Shown: positions 7,621-15,771 of the stretch, piece by piece
Numbering within the stretch: position 1 is the first letter of the stretch
Layout: every line of letters begins with the position of its first letter
NCBI RefSeq assembly: GCF_030295425.1
Contig: NZ_AP027081.1
Coordinates: forward strand, 1,488,001 to 1,552,000
Length of the DNA: 64,000 bases
Direction of reading: 5' to 3'
From: Mesoterricola sediminis
GTDB taxonomy: Bacteria; Acidobacteriota; Holophagae; Holophagales; Holophagaceae
The notes under the pieces: generated by a model
Told to the model about the DNA's origin: nothing
What the model saw: the letters and a program-made list of their open reading frames with translations, nothing else
Database searches by the model: none
Position numbers and translations under genes: made by a program

Positions 7621-8640
7621 GGTGTGTTCGTAATCTAGGATAGTAATGGCTAATACCCATCCGTGCCGGAGCATGGAGGAGCTGGAATAGTGAGTCTGTG
7701 CTGCAGTGCCTGATGGCGCCGCGCATTCGCAGCATCCTATTGGAACGCGGAGGCGCGGAGGATCAATGAGGATCCGGAACGCTTGTCACCCTCCGCTCAT
7801 CGCCTCAGCCAGATCACGATGCAGGCCAAAGCCACCTGGGCTGAGAAACTTCGCGCCGTTTTGTCGAACCTGGTGGCCAGCGCCCTGAACTGTTTGAGCT
7901 TGGCGAACCCATGCTCGATGGCATGGCGGGCCTTGTATAGGTGTGAGTCCCAGGCCGCCGGATTCTTGCGCCGGGGATGAGGTGGGATGACGGCTGTCGC
8001 ACCCATGGCCTCGATCGCCTTCCTTACCGGGTTCCCATCGTAGGCCCGATCTCCGAACCCGTACTCTGCCTGCCAACCGCACAGCAATCCTTCAGCAGAC
8101 CGGCTTTCATGGGCTTGCCCCGGAGTGACCAGGAAATCCAAAGGATTACCGTGGGCATCGCAGATCAAATGGATCTTGGTCGAGCATCCACCCCGAGATC
8201 GTCCGAGCGCCTGGTTCCAGAGCCCCCCCTTTTGCCTGCTGAATGTTGATGAGCGCGAAGGATGGTGCCATCCAGCATGACCCACTCCAGGTCGGCTTCC
8301 TTGCGCAGGAACTCCAGGATCCTTTGCCACACGCCGCGCTTGGTCCAGGCCTCAAATCGCGTGTACACGCTTGTCCAAGGTCCAAATTCCTCCGGCAGGT
8401 CCCTCCACGGCGCCCCAGTCCTGTGCCTCCACAGGATCGCCTCCACCATGGGACGGTTGGGGTGACGGGATCGCCCCATCCCTCCACGCTCTGGCGGAAG
8501 GAGCGGTTCAAGCTTTGCCCACATGGCATCGGTCAGGAAACGTCTCGGCATCGTTACCCCAGGAAAATTCGTGGTGTACGAGCCTTTGCGTATGAGTACA
8601 AGTTGACTATTTATCTAATCTATAGATTCCGAACACAGCC
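7620..8640 (-). mobile_element. IS5-family (IS427-group-like) insertion sequence, copy 1
   Basis: A 1021-bp element with imperfect terminal inverted repeats: GGGTGTGTTCGTAATCTA at the left and, on the other strand, GGCTGTGTTCGGAATCTATA at the right. It is flanked by CTA on the left and TAG on the right, consistent with insertion at CTAG with a TA duplication. The transposase is on the minus strand in two frames. Nearly the same element, inverted and longer, lies at 40266-44050. Relative to that copy this one lacks 348 bp between the transposase and its left end, and lacks the IS91-type insertion. Confidence 0.92.
7797..8551 (-). CDS. IS5-family transposase, two frames joined by frameshift
   Basis: ORF A runs from 8551 to 8165 (128 codons, MPRRFLTDAMWAKLEPLLPP... 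then GAPWRDLPEEFGPW) and ORF B continues in the -1 frame to 7797. The overlap holds an A4G7 run (8223-8233 on the plus strand); read in frame as G GGG GGC it is a plausible -1 slippery site, giving a DDE transposase of about 250 residues. Catalytic residues: first Asp in WVMLDGTILRAH, second in GFGDRAYDG, Glu in HAIEHGFAKLKQFR. The arrangement is typical of IS427-group members. Both frames look complete, so this copy may still be active. Confidence 0.87.
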
Positions 8641-10085
8641 TAGGCGCGGCGCCAGCCCACGGAGCCGTCCTTCCGGTCCTCGAGGACGATGCCCATGGCC
8701 TTCAGCTCGTCGCGGACCTGGTCCGCCTCGGCCCAGTTCCTGGCGGCCTTGGCGGCCTTCCGGCGCTCGATGAGGGCCTCCACCCGCGCGTCCAGGGCGT
8801 CCTCCTCGTGGGGCCAGCCGGCGAAGATGGCGTCGGTCTCGTCGAGGAAGGCCAGGACGGCGTCCCGCTCCTCCCGGGTCAGGGCGATCCGGTCGTCGTG
8901 GGCGTTGATGTCGGTGACCAGCGTGAAGATCGCGGCGAGGGCCTCGGGGGCGTTGAGGTCGTCGGCCATGGCCTTCCAGAAGGCCTCGCGGGCCTCGGCG
9001 ACGCGGGCGGAGGGATCCACGGCCTCCTTCCAGGTCCCGGCGCCGGGGGCGCCGGCCCCCTCCATGCGGCGGCGGAAGATCCGGATCCGCTTGAGGGCGT
9101 TGTCGGCCGCCTTCAGGCCCTCGAGGGAGAAGTTGAGGACCTTGCGGTAGTGGTTGCTCTGGATGGCGAAGCGGAAGCTCGCGGGGCTGTACCCCTTCTC
9201 GACCAGGTCGCGCAGGGTGTAGAAGTTGCCGAGGCTCTTGGACATCTTCTCCCCGTCCACGAGCAGGAACTCGCCGTGGACCCAGGTGTTGACCCACTGG
9301 TGGCCCAGGCATCCCTCGCTCTGGGCGATCTCGTTCTCGTGGTGGGGGAACACCAGGTCGATGCCGCCGCTGTGGATGTCGATGCGCTCCCCGAGGAGCT
9401 CGATGCCCATGGCAGAGCACTCGATGTGCCAGCCGGGGCGTCCGGGGCCCCAGGGGCTCTCCCAGCTCGGCTCGCCGGGGCGGGTGGCCTTCCAGAGGAC
9501 GAAGTCCTGGACGGCGTCGCGCTCGTACTCGTCCGCGTCGACGGAGGTGCCCAGGCGCATGCCCTCCCGGTCGAGGTGGGCGAGGCAGCCGTACTGGGGG
9601 AGGCCGGAGATCCGGTAGTAGACGCTGCCCTCGCGGGCGTAGGCGAGGCCCTTCGCCTCCAGGTCCTGGACCAGGGCGATCATCCGGGGGATGTACTGGG
9701 TGGCCCGGGGGACGTAGGTGGGCTGGATGATGCCCAGCGCGGCGGTGTCGGCCAGGAAGGCCTCCGTGTAGCGGTCCGTCAGCGCCTTCATGGCCGCGTG
9801 CCGGGCCTCGTTGGAGGCGTCGGCGGGGAGGCCCTTCTGGGAGTCCCGGATGATCTTGTCCTCCACGTCGGTGATGTTCATGCAGTGCCGGACCTCGTAG
9901 CCGGCGGCCATGAAGGTCCGCTTCAGCAGGTCCTGGAACAGGAAGGTCCGCAGGTTGCCGATGTGGGCGAAGTTGTACACCGTGGGCCCGCAGGTGTACA
10001 TGGTGACGACCCCTTCGGACAGGGGCTCCACCGGTTCGACCCGACGGGTGAGCGTGTTGTGGAGGGAGATGCGCTTCAGGCTCAT
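8640..10085 (-). CDS. cysS: Cysteinyl-tRNA synthetase
   Basis: A 481-residue class I aminoacyl-tRNA synthetase charging tRNA-Cys. Visible signatures: zinc/active-site Cys in MYTCGPTVYNFAHIGNLR with the HIGN form of the HIGH motif, GWHIECSAMG and FPHHENEIAQSE for zinc and cysteine recognition, and the KMSKSLGNF loop. The C-terminal anticodon-binding helical region is complete. The TAG stop straddles the junction with the IS (TA from the target, G from the IS end), so the insertion kept the stop codon. It is the last gene of a probable three-gene minus-strand unit with the thioesterase 9 bases upstream. Confidence 0.97.
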   Translation of the reverse strand: MSLKRISLHNTLTRRVEPVEPLSEGVVTMYTCGPTVYNFAHIGNLRTFLFQDLLKRTFMAAGYEVRHCMNITDVEDKIIRDSQKGLPADASNEARHAAMKALTDRYTEAFLADTAALGIIQPTYVPRATQYIPRMIALVQDLEAKGLAYAREGSVYYRISGLPQYGCLAHLDREGMRLGTSVDADEYERDAVQDFVLWKATRPGEPSWESPWGPGRPGWHIECSAMGIELLGERIDIHSGGIDLVFPHHENEIAQSEGCLGHQWVNTWVHGEFLLVDGEKMSKSLGNFYTLRDLVEKGYSPASFRFAIQSNHYRKVLNFSLEGLKAADNALKRIRIFRRRMEGAGAPGAGTWKEAVDPSARVAEAREAFWKAMADDLNAPEALAAIFTLVTDINAHDDRIALTREERDAVLAFLDETDAIFAGWPHEEDALDARVEALIERRKAAKAARNWAEADQVRDELKAMGIVLEDRKDGSVGWRRA

Positions 10086-10094
10086 CCCTTGATT

Positions 10095-10496
10095 CTATAA
10101 GGCGGAGGTCACCAGGGCCAGCATCGGGTCGGGCAGGGTCCGGCTCCGCCCGTCGGGGCCGGTGACGATGTGGACGGTCTCCCCCTCCACCAGCCGGACC
10201 CCGTCCCGGACGATCTCGTAGGCGAAGACGATCTTGCGCCGGTTCGCCTCCCGGACCCGGGTCCGGACCGTCACCAGCTCGTCGTACCGGGCCGGGGCCC
10301 GGTACGTCAGCTGGATGGAGGCGACGCCCATCATGTAGCCCTGGGCCTCCCATTCGCCGTAGCTCTGGCCCATGGCCCTGAGCAGGTCGGAGCGTCCCAG
10401 TTCCATCCACACGGGATAGACCGCGTGGTGGACGATCCCCATGGCGTCGGTTTCGGCGTAGCGGACTCGGATGGGCGTCTCGTGGATGATCGGCAT
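10095..10496 (-). CDS. YbgC/FadM-type acyl-CoA thioesterase
   Basis: A 133-residue single hot-dog-fold protein. RVRYAETDAMGIVHHAVYPVWMELGRSDLLR carries the YbgC-family catalytic Asp (the D of ETDAMG) and the following His-containing helix; the rest has the usual strand pattern (YRAPARYDELVTV). Family members hydrolyse acyl-CoA or acyl-ACP thioesters in the cytoplasm. No tol-pal genes are next to it, so a Tol-Pal-linked role is not supported. It lies 4 bases after the small secreted protein gene and 9 before cysS, probably one transcript. Confidence 0.88.
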   Translation of the reverse strand: MPIIHETPIRVRYAETDAMGIVHHAVYPVWMELGRSDLLRAMGQSYGEWEAQGYMMGVASIQLTYRAPARYDELVTVRTRVREANRRKIVFAYEIVRDGVRLVEGETVHIVTGPDGRSRTLPDPMLALVTSAL

Positions 10497-10500
10497 CCGC

Positions 10501-10839
10501 CTATTGTACGGTGATCTTCACCAGGTCGCCCTTGTCCGTGGTGATCTCGAGGAGCAGATCGCCGGGCCTGGCGTTCTCCAGGAGGCGGAGCAGTTCGTCG
10601 ACCTTGATGTCGCGGACGTGCTTGTGGTTCACCTTGACGTTCTTGTCGCCGGCCATCTCGAGGACGCCCTTGGCCAGGGACACGGGGACGCGGATGTGGA
10701 CTTCCGAGGGGCCGTCGGGATTGTCCTTCTGGATCATGGTCTTGCTGGTGATGTCCACCTTGATGAACTTGGGCGCTTCGGCCTTGAGGGGCGCGGCCAG
10801 GACGGTGGAGAGGGCGAGGATGGCGGGCAGGGCACGCAT
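10501..10839 (-). CDS. Small secreted protein of unknown function
   Basis: A 112-residue protein with signal peptide MRALPAILALSTVLAAPLKAEA, predicted periplasmic. The mature part alternates strand-like and helical segments: PSEVHIRVPVSLAKGVLEMA, then DIKVDELLRLLENARPGDLLLEI. No cysteines or catalytic motif are visible. The ATG follows a clear GGAG (GGAGAACCCCC). It is the first gene of a probable unit with the thioesterase and cysS. I do not recognise the family. Confidence 0.65.
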   Translation of the reverse strand: MRALPAILALSTVLAAPLKAEAPKFIKVDITSKTMIQKDNPDGPSEVHIRVPVSLAKGVLEMAGDKNVKVNHKHVRDIKVDELLRLLENARPGDLLLEITTDKGDLVKITVQ

Positions 10840-10969
10840 GGGGGTTCTCCGATGGGTTGGGGTTTGTCGGCCGGCTGTGGGGGTTACGGGCAGGGGCCCC
10901 TTCCGGTTAGCCGGGCAAAGGCGCTAGGGTTGTTGCACCCGCCCCGTCCCGGGGCGCCAAGGAGCCTGG

Positions 10970-11383
10970 ATGAAAGCCCTGCTGATCCCCTTCGTCGTCG
11001 CCGGTTCGCTTTTCGCCGCGGAACCCGGCTGGGAGACCTCCCTCCCCGCGGCCCAGGCCCGGGCCCGCAAGGAGCACAAGCTCATCTTCATGGACGTCTG
11101 GACCGAGTGGTGCGGCTGGTGCATCCGCCTCCAGAAGGAGACGTTCCCTAGCCCGGTCGCCAAGGCGGCCCTGGCCCGGGTCGTCCCCCTCTCCCTCAAG
11201 ACCCAGCTCAAGAACGGCACCCCCACCGCCGACGCCTGGGTCGAGAAGAAGTTCAAGATCGAGGGCTTCCCCAGCCTCTTCCTCCTGGACGCGGACGGGA
11301 ACGTGGTGGCCGCGATGCCCGGCTACCTCCCCCCGGATCAGTTCGCGGCCTGGATCAACCAGGAAGTGGCCAAGCGGAAGTGA
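10970..11383 (+). CDS. Secreted thioredoxin-fold protein (CGWC)
   Basis: A 137-residue exported protein: a short signal sequence (MKALLIPFVVAGSLFAA), then a thioredoxin-like domain with the active-site motif WTEWCGWCIRLQKETF and the cis-Pro loop IEGFPSLFLLDADGNVV. This is the pattern of periplasmic Thioredoxin_7/DsbD-gamma-like proteins, which act in disulfide reduction or isomerisation. CGWC is unusual beside CPHC/CGPC but common in this group. RBS AGGAG precedes the ATG. It is divergent from the small secreted protein gene. Confidence 0.85.
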   Translation: MKALLIPFVVAGSLFAAEPGWETSLPAAQARARKEHKLIFMDVWTEWCGWCIRLQKETFPSPVAKAALARVVPLSLKTQLKNGTPTADAWVEKKFKIEGFPSLFLLDADGNVVAAMPGYLPPDQFAAWINQEVAKRK

Positions 11384-11435
11384 CCGCCTATATTTGAGCC
11401 AACCCCACCCCTGAGGGGACCCTCGCCTGCGGAAA

Positions 11436-11452
11436 TCGATAAGGTATTTATG
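11436..11452 (+). promoter_or_regulatory. AT-rich 17-mer shared with another lipoprotein gene
   Basis: TCGATAAGGTATTTATG ends 11 bases before the lipoprotein start at 11464. A copy differing at two positions lies at 56616-56632 upstream of the lipoprotein gene at 56686. It may contain a -10 element or regulator site; function is not shown. Confidence 0.35.
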
Positions 11453-11463
11453 CGGGAGCACCC

Positions 11464-12216
11464 ATGAACCTGAAATTCCTCATCGTTTCCGCCGGCCTCC
11501 TGGGGCTGGCGGGGTGCAGCACCGAGACCACCGCCACGGTGACCAACCCCACCGACGCCAGCCTCAAGAGCTCCCCGGGCGGGGTGGCCACCTTCGGGTT
11601 CATCGACCTCGCGGCCACCTTCCAGGGCCTCTTCGGCGCCAGCTACCCGGCCTGCGTGAACCACGTCCAGGCGGGCAACGTCCTGACCCTGACGTTCAAC
11701 GGCTGCAAGAGCGCGACGGGCGGCGCCCTCAACGGCACCGCCACCGTGACGGACAGCCCGGTGGGAGCCACCCACAACTACGTCCTCGACTTCGGGACCC
11801 TCGTCAACACCTTCAGCCCGACGGTCTCCTGGGCCTACACGGGCCGGATGGACATCGTCGCCGGGGCGACCTCCGGGACCCTGAAGACCCAGACCGGCTG
11901 CAAGCTCACCGTCACCGACACCGCCAACCCCGCCAACACCAAGGCCTGGACCTTCACGGCGGACCTGACGGCGGCCACCACCAGCACGGGCTACACCCTC
12001 CAGGGCACCTACGGCTTCGCGGCCGGGACCGCCGACAGCATCGGGGTGACCATCACGAGCCCCCTCACCTGGGGCTCCACCGGAGGCTACCCAGTCTCCG
12101 GAGCCTTCACGGTGAAGGACGCCCGCGCGGGGCAGACGGATCCCGAGACCGTGAACGTCACCTTCTCCAACGGCACGGTGACCATCAACGGCGCCACCTT
12201 CACCCTCGGCAGCTGA
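11464..12216 (+). CDS. Lipoprotein of unknown function
   Basis: A 250-residue lipoprotein: signal peptide with lipobox LAGC at residues 15-18, then a Thr/Ser/Gly-rich mature domain predicted to be mostly beta-strand. It has two possible disulfide-forming cysteines in the pattern YPACVNHV... FNGCKS and another in TQTGCKLTV. The sequence looks like a beta-sandwich surface lipoprotein without a catalytic motif. The beta-barrel gene starts 15 bases after its stop, suggesting co-transcription, so the two may form an outer-membrane pair. Family not recognised. Confidence 0.72.
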   Translation: MNLKFLIVSAGLLGLAGCSTETTATVTNPTDASLKSSPGGVATFGFIDLAATFQGLFGASYPACVNHVQAGNVLTLTFNGCKSATGGALNGTATVTDSPVGATHNYVLDFGTLVNTFSPTVSWAYTGRMDIVAGATSGTLKTQTGCKLTVTDTANPANTKAWTFTADLTAATTSTGYTLQGTYGFAAGTADSIGVTITSPLTWGSTGGYPVSGAFTVKDARAGQTDPETVNVTFSNGTVTINGATFTLGS

Positions 12217-12231
12217 CCTCCAGGAGGCCCC

Positions 12232-13002
12232 ATGCGGTCCACCCTCGCCACCGCCGCCCTCGCCGCCGCCCTGCCCCTGATGGGGGGAGAGGGGACCTGG
12301 TACCTGGACGTGCACCAGATCCGTCCGACCCTCGAGGGCGCCTACCTCGGCACCCAGGACGGGAAGGCCGTCAACTTCGACCTGGTGAAGGACCTGGCCC
12401 TGGCCAAGGACGGAGCCGGCCCCGGCTTCGCCGTGGAATACCAGGGACCGCGTTTCGGGCTCGAGGCCTCCATGGAGAGCCAGAAGTACGCCGGCCTGAA
12501 CCAGATCCAGCGGGACATCACCATCAGCGGACAGGATTTCGCGGCCCAGGCCACCGTCCAGAGCCGGGTGAAGGCCACCAACTACACCTTCAACTGGACC
12601 ATCCGGTTCATGCGGGCGCCGGGCTTCTGGATCGGCGTGGACCTGGGCGCCCGGGGGACCTCCATCGAGGCCGAGGCGCACGCGGTGAACTACGTCTTCG
12701 GGCAGAAGGCCGACGCGACCTTCAAGTCCGGCCTCCCCATGCCCCAGATCGGACCGTCCCTGGGCTACATGAGCGGCGACCGCCGCTTCTCCTTCCGGGG
12801 CTACTACCACTACGTGGGCTACAAGGGCGCCACCTACCATCACGCGGGGGGGGACGTGCGGTACTTCCCCCTGGACTGGCTCGGGGTGCGCGCCTTCGTG
12901 GCCAACGAATCCTGGAAGGTGCCCAACGGCTCCATCAAGGACGACCTGGACATCAAGCTCGACCGCAACGGCGCGGGCTTCGGGCTCGTGTTCAAGTTCT
13001 GA
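12232..13002 (+). CDS. Predicted outer-membrane beta-barrel protein
   Basis: A 256-residue protein with signal peptide MRSTLATAALAAALPLMGGEG. The mature sequence has alternating hydrophobic/polar strands with aromatic girdles (GFAVEYQGPRFGLEAS, FRGYYHYVGYKG) and ends in aromatic Phe (GFGLVFKF), the typical signal for BAM-dependent outer-membrane insertion. About ten to twelve strands look likely. It has a strong RBS (AGGAGG) and follows the lipoprotein gene closely. Substrate or function unknown. Confidence 0.75.
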   Translation: MRSTLATAALAAALPLMGGEGTWYLDVHQIRPTLEGAYLGTQDGKAVNFDLVKDLALAKDGAGPGFAVEYQGPRFGLEASMESQKYAGLNQIQRDITISGQDFAAQATVQSRVKATNYTFNWTIRFMRAPGFWIGVDLGARGTSIEAEAHAVNYVFGQKADATFKSGLPMPQIGPSLGYMSGDRRFSFRGYYHYVGYKGATYHHAGGDVRYFPLDWLGVRAFVANESWKVPNGSIKDDLDIKLDRNGAGFGLVFKF

Positions 13003-13034
13003 GGCCGGCCGCGGGAATCGCCGGATCCAGCCTA

Positions 13035-13062
13035 TTGACCATTCATAATACGGACGGATATT
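13035..13062 (+). promoter_or_regulatory. Candidate sigma-70-type promoter
   Basis: TTGACC at 13035-13040 and GATATT at 13057-13062 are 16 bases apart, 28 bases before the S1/P1-PLC-like start at 13090 and 33 bases past the beta-barrel stop. Both boxes differ by two bases from consensus. Confidence 0.45.
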
Positions 13063-13089
13063 GGTGGGAGCCCACAGGGGATCCCGCCT

Positions 13090-14325
13090 ATGAAAATCAT
13101 GATTCCGATCCTGGCCCTCGTCCTGGCCGCCGGCGCGGTGCCGGCCTCGGCCTGGGGCAGCCCCGAACACAAGGCCCTGGGCGACGGCGCCTGGACCAAG
13201 GCCCTGGCCGACCTGGACAAGGAGAAGGAGGGGACCTCCGCCAGGCTCCTGGCCCTGCTGGGCCGCGCCGGCGGCGCGGAGGCGAACCCGGACGAGCCCA
13301 TCGTCGCCCAGGTGGACCACCAGCCCCCCTTCGCGACGTTCAGCCTGGGGGACATGGTGGCCATCTACGGGGACTGGGTCCTGAAGCCCGAGGACGTGAA
13401 CGACGCGGCCTTCTCCAGCCGGGCCGCTTCCCTCAAGCAGATCGTCAGCGGCCAGAAGGAGCCTTCGAAGGAGGAGTTCGACTACATGGTCAAGCTCGCC
13501 TCCAACAACTACACCCACTTCTCCGCGGAGGCCGTCGAGGCCTACTCGACCTGGCACAGCCAGGCGCTGGAGTACGCCAAGGACCCCGGCACGCTCCAGC
13601 TGGCCATGCACTTCGAGGCCGCGGCCCTCCACAGCTTCACGGACCTCTTCGCCTTCGGGCACATGATGGAGGACCGGGAGCTGACCAAGGCGGTTGTGGC
13701 CTGGGCGGAGAAGAGCCAGAACGCCTTCGCCCAGGTCGCGGCCGGGAAGGGGGCCCTCGTCACCGGGGCCATGGCGAACTTCTACCACAACGCCTACAAC
13801 ACGAGGGGGGCCAACGTCCGCAGCCTGGCCGGGGAGACCTGGTTCGCCACCGGCGACGACCGCCTCGAAGGCCCCGGCGCCGGGGGGCACAAGGGCCCGG
13901 AGATGAGCCTGCCCGTGGCGGGCCTGAGCGCCTTCGCCGGCCTTGCCGGAAGCATGTCCCAGGCCGGAGGCGGCGGTTCCCAGGACGCCCCGGGGGAGGG
14001 CCAGAAGGCCCAGGTGGTGATGGCCGCCGCGGAGAGCCTGGGCGAGGTCCTGCGCGTCGCCCTCGGCGAGCCCCTGCCGCCCGGGGGCAAGTTCGCGGCG
14101 ATGAACCACCTGCCGGTGGTCTACTGGAACTACTACGTGCCCGTCGCGCCCAAGGACCAGATCCCGAACCTCCTCGTGCTCATCCCCGCCCAGGCGAAGG
14201 TGGGCAGGCCCATCCAGGAGCACGGGTTCGACTTCACCCTGGGCATCCTCAAGTTCAAGCCCGAGGCCACGGCGGAAGCGAAGGTGAAGTACTACGACAA
14301 GGTGAAGAAGCTGGTCACCCCGTAG
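13090..14325 (+). CDS. Secreted zinc-dependent S1/P1-nuclease/phospholipase-C-like protein
   Basis: A 411-residue protein with signal peptide MKIMIPILALVLAAGAVPASA; the mature N-terminus is at or next to Trp in AWGSPEHKALGDGAW, recalling the N-terminal Trp metal ligand of S1/P1 nucleases and phospholipase C. Further candidate ligands are NYTHFSAEAVEAYSTWHSQA and the HxxxDxxxxxH cluster ALHSFTDLFAFGH, then NFYHNAYN. This ordering resembles the tri-zinc fold, but I cannot confirm every ligand. A Gly/Ser-rich linker near residues 275-300 separates a C-terminal beta-rich region. Likely periplasmic or surface; nuclease versus phospholipase is undecided. Confidence 0.62.
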   Translation: MKIMIPILALVLAAGAVPASAWGSPEHKALGDGAWTKALADLDKEKEGTSARLLALLGRAGGAEANPDEPIVAQVDHQPPFATFSLGDMVAIYGDWVLKPEDVNDAAFSSRAASLKQIVSGQKEPSKEEFDYMVKLASNNYTHFSAEAVEAYSTWHSQALEYAKDPGTLQLAMHFEAAALHSFTDLFAFGHMMEDRELTKAVVAWAEKSQNAFAQVAAGKGALVTGAMANFYHNAYNTRGANVRSLAGETWFATGDDRLEGPGAGGHKGPEMSLPVAGLSAFAGLAGSMSQAGGGGSQDAPGEGQKAQVVMAAAESLGEVLRVALGEPLPPGGKFAAMNHLPVVYWNYYVPVAPKDQIPNLLVLIPAQAKVGRPIQEHGFDFTLGILKFKPEATAEAKVKYYDKVKKLVTP

Positions 14326-14452
14326 GCGCTCCCGGCGCGCCAGGCCCCCGGGAGGGCCCCCCGCGCCGGCGGATCCGGGTTAAGCTGGGGGATCCCCCCC
14401 ACGTGAAGCAGGGTCCGCCCAGGACCCCGCGCCCGGTGCCCGCGAGGTTCCC

Positions 14453-14770
14453 ATGAAGACGCCACCCCGCCGCGATGCCTCCCCCAGCCGCTGGGGCCTG
14501 GGCCTGTTGGCCATGGCCCTGGGCGCGCTCGCGCTCGCGGCCAGCGCCCGGATCGGATTCCTGGCCGCCAGCCAGGAAGGGATCGGGACCGGGCCCTGGG
14601 AGCTGGCCATGCCCAGCACCCTGGCCCTGGTGGCTGTGGCCGTCCTGGTGGGCCGGTACGCCTACCTGCGGGCCCCGTCGCGGGCCATCCAGCGGGGCAT
14701 TCCCGCCCTCCTCATCGCCTGCGCGCTCCCCTGGGCCATCGTCCTCCTTCGGCTCGCGGCCAGGCCCTGA
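14453..14770 (+). CDS. Small membrane protein of unknown function
   Basis: A 105-residue protein with three predicted membrane helices (about residues 14-38, 50-66, 80-102) and a basic N-terminus. ATG at 14453 follows the sequence GAGGTTCCC. No recognised family. It is followed after 41 bases by another small membrane protein on the same strand. Confidence 0.6.
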   Translation: MKTPPRRDASPSRWGLGLLAMALGALALAASARIGFLAASQEGIGTGPWELAMPSTLALVAVAVLVGRYAYLRAPSRAIQRGIPALLIACALPWAIVLLRLAARP

Positions 14771-14811
14771 GCCGGGGACCCGCTTCCGCTACCCTGGAAC
14801 CAGGAGTGCCC

Positions 14812-15189
14812 ATGAACGAGAATCCGTACATCCCTCCAGCGTCCCCCGTGGCCGATCCCGCCGGGGGAGGGCTCCAGGTGGCCGAGGTCGCCCGGGCCCA
14901 GCGCCTGCTGCTGATCAGCATCCTCGCGAGCCTCGTCTCCAATGTGCTCTTCAGGACGGGAGGCGTGGCGGTGCTCCTGATGCTCCCCGTGGCCCTGGCC
15001 GTGATGGGCTTCTCCATCTGGTGCGTGTTCAAGCTCTGCAAGGCGCTGGACAAGAATCCCGTGGCCTGGATCCTCGCCATGTTCATTCCCCTCGTGAACC
15101 TGATCTGCCTCGTGGTGCTCAACCAGCAGGCCACGCGGTTCCTGAAGGCCAACGGCGTGTCCGTGGGGCTCCTGGGCGCCCAGGTGTGA
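14812..15189 (+). CDS. Small membrane protein with NPYxPP N-terminus
   Basis: A 125-residue protein. The N-terminus MNENPYIPPASPVADPAG is a motif seen on several unrelated small bacterial membrane proteins; it precedes two or three hydrophobic segments (about 33-50, 56-75, 85-107). ATG at 14812 is preferred over GTG at 14806 because GGAG lies six bases before it. Function unknown. Confidence 0.65.
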   Translation: MNENPYIPPASPVADPAGGGLQVAEVARAQRLLLISILASLVSNVLFRTGGVAVLLMLPVALAVMGFSIWCVFKLCKALDKNPVAWILAMFIPLVNLICLVVLNQQATRFLKANGVSVGLLGAQV

Positions 15190-15246
15190 ACCCCCGGAGG
15201 GCGTGATAGCCTTTCGGGACGCCGCCCCGGCGCCAGGATCCGCCCC

Positions 15247-15771
15247 ATGAAGCACGCCTCCAGCCGCATCGATTTCGCCCTCCTGGCGCGCTGCAACGAC
15301 ACCCCCAATCCCCTCCGGGCCTTCCTGGAGCACCACCAGGGGCCCATCCCCGACGCGGTCTACCTGGCGTCGGGGGAGATGGGGTTCTGGTCCTTCGCGT
15401 TCGTGCTCCCCGGGCAGACCCGGTACAGCTGCATCCGGTGCGGGGCCTGCTGCCGGAACATCCACGCCATCGACGACCTCGTCCTCGACGGGGGCGACTG
15501 CCCCCACCTGGTGGGCAACCTGTGCGGGGCCTACGACAAACGGTGGTCCGCCTGCCGGACCTACCCCTTCAACACCCACCGGACCCCCGAGGGCACCGAT
15601 CTGCTCATGATCGACCGGAACTGCCAGGGGACGGGCCAGGGCTACCTCATCACCGCCGACCGGTACCGCTCGATCATCCGTTCCCTCAACGCCGAGTACG
15701 CCCGGCTGGACGGGGTGGAGATCCGGTACGAGCGGCCCCCCGATTTCCTGGACCAGGAGGCGGATTCCTAG
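15247..15771 (+). CDS. YkgJ-family cysteine-cluster protein
   Basis: A 174-residue cytoplasmic protein with the YkgJ/CxxCxxCC cluster: YSCIRCGACCRNIHAID, then GDCPHLVGNLCGAYDKRWSACRTYPF and a later NCQGTGQG. Such clusters are thought to bind zinc or an Fe-S centre. The role is unknown in most organisms. The 3' end overlaps the convergent VWA/TPR gene by 4 bases. Confidence 0.85.
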   Translation: MKHASSRIDFALLARCNDTPNPLRAFLEHHQGPIPDAVYLASGEMGFWSFAFVLPGQTRYSCIRCGACCRNIHAIDDLVLDGGDCPHLVGNLCGAYDKRWSACRTYPFNTHRTPEGTDLLMIDRNCQGTGQGYLITADRYRSIIRSLNAEYARLDGVEIRYERPPDFLDQEADS

